A stretch of DNA of 9,563 bases, from NCBI GenBank assembly GCA_947367285.1, contig CANBDB010000055.1, positions 1 to 9,563 of the forward strand, given 5' to 3'. Of the stretch, positions 7,418-9,563 are shown in pieces (positions within the stretch are counted from its first letter, which is position 1; every line of letters begins with the position of its first letter). The position numbers and the translations under genes were made by a program. The notes under the pieces are model-generated. The model had not been told where the DNA came from and did no database searches. It worked only from the letters and a program-made list of their open reading frames with translations. This DNA comes from an uncultured Clostridia bacterium (GTDB lineage Bacteria; Bacillota; Clostridia; Oscillospirales; CAG-272).

Positions 7418-7446
7418 ATTATAACACACTATACAAAAAAATGCAA
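7418..7446 (-). promoter_or_regulatory. Sigma-A promoter of metK
   Basis: On the minus strand TTGCAT (plus 7441-7446) and a perfect TATAAT (plus 7418-7423) are separated by exactly 17 bases. Transcription should start near 7411, about 40 bases before the aptamer. The -10 box sits inside a 15-base palindrome (GTGTTAT-T-ATAACAC, 7413-7427). Confidence 0.85.
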
Positions 7447-7479
7447 TAGGTTTTTGTGAAAAATATTAAAATTTTCGAC

Positions 7480-7504
7480 AAAAAAAGAAGAGCCGAAGCT
7501 CTTC
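7480..7504 (-). terminator. UUCG-loop intrinsic terminator upstream of metK
   Basis: On the minus strand GAAGAGC and GCTCTTC (plus 7498-7504 and 7487-7493) form a 7-bp stem capped by a UUCG tetraloop, followed by seven U residues (7480-7486). It lies about 34 bases upstream of the metK -35 box and ends transcription arriving from the ribU block. An identical 18-base hairpin without a U-tract lies at 7756-7773. Confidence 0.92.
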
Positions 7505-7547
7505 AAGCTTATGACAAACCCGCGCAAAAAACAGCTCATGTCAATAT

Positions 7548-7702
7548 GCACCAACCATAGGCTCCCTTGTGTAAAGGGAGCTGGACGCAAAGCGGACTGA
7601 GGGATTGTTTTTGCTGGAAATTTTGTTTTTATAACAATCCCTCCGTCATTTTCTTACAAAAATGACACCTCCCTTTACACAAGGGAGGCATCAAGTTAGT
7701 GC
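7548..7702. repeat. Palindromic foldback (MITE-like) intergenic element
   Basis: The ends are imperfect inverted repeats (GCACCAAC near 7548 against GTTAGTGC near 7702). Each end holds its own hairpin: an 8-bp stem at 7561-7581 and one at 7668-7688, both built on CTCCCTTGTGTAAAGGGAG or its complement. Inside, GAGGGATTGTT (7599-7609) and AACAATCCCTC (7633-7643) are an 11-bp perfect inverted repeat. Between them lie two unlike side hairpins: CGC-AAA-GCG (7586-7594) on one side and an 8-bp GTCATTTT/AAAATGAC stem (7645-7666) on the other. No open reading frame is inside. From memory, similar CTCCCTTGTGTAAAGGGAG units are frequent in gut Clostridia genomes; I could not check copies here. Confidence 0.8.
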
Positions 7703-7755
7703 GATTTTGTTATTTTGCTAAAAGTAATTGTAAATCTATACTTTGTCAGTAATCC

Positions 7756-7773
7756 GAAGAGCCGAAGCTCTTC
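7756..7773 (-). other. UUCG-loop hairpin just after the membrane-protein gene (second copy)
   Basis: This is the same 18 bases as the stem-loop at 7487-7504 (GAAGAGC, CGAA, GCTCTTC on the plus strand). It begins 7 bases past the stop of the upstream gene. On the minus strand it is followed by GGATTACTG, with no U-tract, so it is a poor terminator in the direction of transcription. On the plus strand it runs into TTTAATTT. It may protect the 3' end of the mRNA. Confidence 0.75.
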
Positions 7774-7780
7774 TTTAATT

Positions 7781-8284
7781 TCATATCAACCAAGCCAAAA
7801 ATCCAATTCCACCGTAAACTATAAGGGTTACTACCACACCCGCAAGCATAACGCCAAGAAGTGCGGATAAAAATGCGCGCCACGGCTTCATGCCTATTAC
7901 CGCTGCCACGAGCGAGCCAGTCCAAGCACCTGTCGCAGGGAGTGGAATAGCCACGAAAAGACAAAGTCCCCAAAAAGAGTACTTCTCTATCCTCTCGCGA
8001 TTTTTCTCAACTTTTTTAAGCAAAAAGCTCGCGATTTTAATAAAAAATCCCACGTTTGAGCTCGCCATCCACTTGATAACAACATTAATCAAGAGCAAAA
8101 TGAACGGCACGGGCAAAAGGTTACCAACAACGGAAATCAAATATGCCTGCCACCAAGGCAAACCAAATGCAAACGCCATTGGAATAGAGCCTCTCAGCTC
8201 AATTATAGGAAGCATGGAGCAAAGAAAAACGCAAAGCTCTTCACCTACGAAATCAAGAAAAAACTCTTTAATTATCTCGCCCAT
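7781..8284 (-). CDS. Small multidrug export family membrane protein (COG2426)
   Basis: A 167-residue integral membrane protein with four or so hydrophobic segments (about 13-40, 46-71, 105-130, 134-166) and a lysine/arginine-rich cytoplasmic loop (about 85-103). It carries the two family signatures: PIIELRGSIPMA early and IPLPATGAWTGSLVA later. The family (Pfam Sm_multidrug_ex) is named 'putative small multidrug export protein', but transport by it is not firmly shown. The ATG at 8284 has an AGGGA-type ribosome site about 10 bases upstream. It follows the ribU-like gene by 63 bases with no terminator or clear promoter between, so it is probably cotranscribed and under FMN riboswitch control. 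The true substrate cannot be inferred. Confidence 0.85.
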   Translation of the reverse strand: MGEIIKEFFLDFVGEELCVFLCSMLPIIELRGSIPMAFAFGLPWWQAYLISVVGNLLPVPFILLLINVVIKWMASSNVGFFIKIASFLLKKVEKNRERIEKYSFWGLCLFVAIPLPATGAWTGSLVAAVIGMKPWRAFLSALLGVMLAGVVVTLIVYGGIGFLAWLI

Positions 8285-8347
8285 TTCTACACTTCCCTTC
8301 CGATTTTAGTTGATTTTTATGTAATATTTCTTGTATTATTCTACGAT

Positions 8348-9079
8348 TTATGCCAACGTTCCACCAAGAACAAGAAATACTATCACAAACGCAACCACCA
8401 CTATAATACCGCTTATCGCAGTTACGATAATAGAGCGCATCTTGGTTCTTTTCTTGGCTTCCTCATTTGCAGCTTCAAGCGAAGCACCCTCTTTCAGAGC
8501 CTCATCCTTGGTGCGAAGGATATTCTTGAGCATTCTTGAGATCGGCTTGTAAAGAAGCATCGCTATACTTGCGTTCAATATGGATTTGATAATATTGAAC
8601 GGAATAATAGTTGTTGGCAACAAGCCCATTACCGTCTCTTTAGCCACTTCCAAGCTCAAGCCCATTGTAATTTTGAGGTAATGAGGTGTTATGAGTATGT
8701 TAGCAAGGGTCATAATTCCCATTGTGGCAACGGCTGCAGTAACCAATCCCAAAACCGCGCCCCAAATAGTCTTTTTGTATTTATAAACAGTCGATGAAAT
8801 ACCTACCAAGGTTACCGAACTGATTATGTTCATAATTAAACCGTAAACTCCCGTGCCCGAATAGGTAGCTTCGATAAACGGCACGATAAGAGCACATACG
8901 AGTCCCGAAATTGGGTCAAAGAACATTCCGCATATTGTTGATATAGCATCCTTAAAATCAAGAGTCAAAAAGGACACCTTTATAGGTAATACCGCCGATA
9001 CGACAAAAGCCAACGCAGTAAATAATCCTATAATAACTATTTGTGTAGTTTTTTGTGAGTTTTTATTTGTTGTTTTCAT
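8348..9079 (-). CDS. ribU: ECF transporter S component, riboflavin (RibU-like)
   Basis: A 243-residue membrane protein, the substrate-binding subunit of an energy-coupling-factor importer; it needs separate EcfA/A'/T subunits, not in this window. Residues 13-182 contain the hydrophobic helices of an S component, with features that fit RibU: LDFKDAISTICGMFFDPISGL (about 40-60) matches the L-x-D-x-x-D region after helix 1, and GVYGLIMNIISS (about 77-88) matches a conserved segment. The FMN riboswitch directly upstream makes riboflavin the likely cargo. The ATG at 9079 has AAGGGA 8 bases upstream. The odd part is the C-terminus: a highly charged stretch (about 186-214) and a seventh hydrophobic helix (about 216-238) beyond the usual six-helix core, making it longer than the ~190-210 residues typical of RibU. 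Confidence 0.88.
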   Translation of the reverse strand: MKTTNKNSQKTTQIVIIGLFTALAFVVSAVLPIKVSFLTLDFKDAISTICGMFFDPISGLVCALIVPFIEATYSGTGVYGLIMNIISSVTLVGISSTVYKYKKTIWGAVLGLVTAAVATMGIMTLANILITPHYLKITMGLSLEVAKETVMGLLPTTIIPFNIIKSILNASIAMLLYKPISRMLKNILRTKDEALKEGASLEAANEEAKKRTKMRSIIVTAISGIIVVVAFVIVFLVLGGTLA

Positions 9080-9118
9080 AATTTATTCCCTTCTTAAAGT
9101 AAATTTAAGAGGAAAGAT

Positions 9119-9148
9119 AAAAAAATCCGACACTTTCAAAAAGGTCGG
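9119..9148 (-). terminator. Terminator of the FMN riboswitch expression platform
   Basis: On the minus strand CCGAC (plus 9144-9148) pairs with GTCGG (9127-9131), extended by a weaker TTT/AAA inner pairing, and is followed by A and seven U residues (9119-9125). It lies between the FMN aptamer and the ribU start. A further small hairpin just upstream (GGATAG with CTATCC, about 9156-9174) is probably part of the switching region. Confidence 0.8.
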
Positions 9149-9180
9149 GGAGAAGGATAGACCTATGCTATCCGATATTT

Positions 9181-9296
9181 TATCTTTTCTCATCCGGACT
9201 TTACCGTCGGTTTGGGAGTTTCACCCAATCGGCTCTTCGTATAAAGAGTTCACAGACTATACTGTCGGTATGGAATTTCACCAATCCCCAAAGATA
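9181..9296 (-). promoter_or_regulatory. FMN riboswitch (RFN element) controlling ribU
   Basis: On the minus strand the element has the RFN signature blocks: TATCTTT (P1, 9290-9296), GGGGATTGGTGAAATTCC, ACCGACAGTATAGTCTGTGA, GATTGGGTGAAACTCCC, ACCGACGGTAAAGTCCGGATGAG, and AAAGATA (9181-9187), which closes P1 with seven perfect pairs. This class binds flavin mononucleotide and shuts off riboflavin synthesis or uptake genes. With a terminator between it and the gene, high FMN should end transcription before ribU. Confidence 0.97.
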
Positions 9297-9305
9297 TTTG
9301 TTAGT

Positions 9306-9334
9306 ATTATACGCTTTTTACAGCGAAATTGATA
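9306..9334 (-). promoter_or_regulatory. Promoter of the FMN riboswitch transcript
   Basis: A perfect TATAAT -10 box on the minus strand (plus 9306-9311) lies about 10 bases before the aptamer's first stem, so transcription would begin at or near the riboswitch itself. The hexamer at 17-base spacing (TATCAA, plus 9329-9334) is a poor -35 match. Confidence 0.65.
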
Positions 9335-9343
9335 TTTTTGTTT

Positions 9344-9473
9344 TACTTTTTTCTCGAAATTCAAAACTGAAGATTGTTATACTTGCAGATAAACGAACTT
9401 TCGATAGCTATATTAGTATTAGGCGATAGCGCCTTAAAGCTTTTTTGCTTACTTTTTTCTCGAAAAAAGTAAG
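9344..9473. repeat. tuf-ribU spacer with a 16-base direct repeat and an 11-bp inverted repeat
   Basis: TACTTTTTTCTCGAAA occurs twice in the same orientation (9344-9359 and 9450-9465). In the second copy it is part of a perfect 11-bp inverted repeat, CTTACTTTTTT (9448-9458) and AAAAAAGTAAG (9463-9473), with a 4-base loop. A small AGGCG-ATAG-CGCCT hairpin lies at 9421-9434. I see no gene in the spacer. Confidence 0.7.
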
Positions 9474-9497
9474 GGCTGCTGCGTATTGCAGCAGCCC
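9463..9497 (-). terminator. Intrinsic terminator after tuf
   Basis: On the minus strand GGGCTGCTGC (plus 9488-9497) pairs perfectly with GCAGCAGCCC (9473-9482) around a 5-base loop, then runs into TTACTTTTTT. It begins 31 bases after the tuf stop. Its U-tract doubles as one arm of the next inverted repeat. Confidence 0.92.
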
Positions 9498-9528
9498 ATT
9501 AAAGTTAGTTTTATTCTAAATAATTAAA

Positions 9529-9563
9529 TTATTCAAGAATTTCGGAAACTACGCCGGAACCTA
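9529..9563 (-). CDS. tuf: Elongation factor Tu, C-terminal end only (partial)
   Basis: The right edge of the window encodes, on the minus strand, the final residues GSGVVSEILE followed by TAA (9529-9531). This is the characteristic EF-Tu C-terminus (TVGSGVVSEIIE-type). The last base pair of codon before it (xTA) is compatible with the expected valine. The rest of the gene lies outside the window. A strong GC-rich terminator follows, as expected for a highly expressed translation gene. The identification rests on ten residues and on that context. Confidence 0.8.
   Translation of the reverse strand, partial: GSGVVSEILE

Noticed and set aside
7505..7547. Possible small RNA or hairpin (TGACA with TGTCA)
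   Set aside because: Only five pairs close a large loop, and no promoter or conserved motif was seen; the segment is better treated as flank of the palindromic element.
7746..7973. 75-residue open frame on the minus strand
   Set aside because: It is an out-of-frame overlap with the C-terminal half of the COG2426 membrane protein; the in-frame gene has clear family motifs.
8285..8347. Possible separate promoter between ribU and the COG2426 gene
   Set aside because: Several TA-rich hexamers resemble -10 boxes, but none has a matching -35 at acceptable spacing, so cotranscription is the simpler reading.

Overview
The window looks like chromosomal housekeeping DNA from a Bacillota (Firmicutes) bacterium, most likely an anaerobic gut-type Clostridia. 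This rests on the SAM-I (S-box) riboswitch on metK, the FMN riboswitch on an ECF riboflavin-transporter gene, strong AGGAG-type ribosome binding sites, and recD2/comF/actin-homologue genes of clostridial type. All recognised genes lie on the minus strand, so transcription runs from right to left.

Layout, read in the direction of transcription. The window opens inside the last codons of tuf (EF-Tu), followed by its strong terminator. After an AT-rich spacer comes an FMN riboswitch with its own promoter and terminator. It controls a RibU-like riboflavin S component carrying an unusual charged C-terminal tail plus an extra membrane helix. A small integral membrane protein of the 'small multidrug export' family (COG2426) follows 63 bases later, probably under the same riboswitch. 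The next ~590 bases are non-coding. They hold a hairpin without a U-tract, a ~155-base palindromic foldback element, a UUCG-loop intrinsic terminator, the metK promoter and the SAM-I riboswitch. metK follows. The ~320 bases after metK hold a short hairpin region and a compact 133-base element that can fold into a perfect four-way junction. Then comes the second transcription block: recD2 and comF (4-base ATGA overlap), an mreB-type actin gene with its own promoter, and pepD, closed by a strong terminator near the left edge.

Functionally, metK makes S-adenosylmethionine and is feedback-controlled by it. RibU imports riboflavin under FMN control. RecD2 and ComF are DNA-processing or competence-type proteins, MreB organises cell-wall growth, and PepD hydrolyses dipeptides. 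No phage, CRISPR, toxin-antitoxin or defence genes were found. No new protein system is evident. The most interesting material is non-coding: two different foldback elements bracketing metK, above all the four-way-junction element at 5784-5916.
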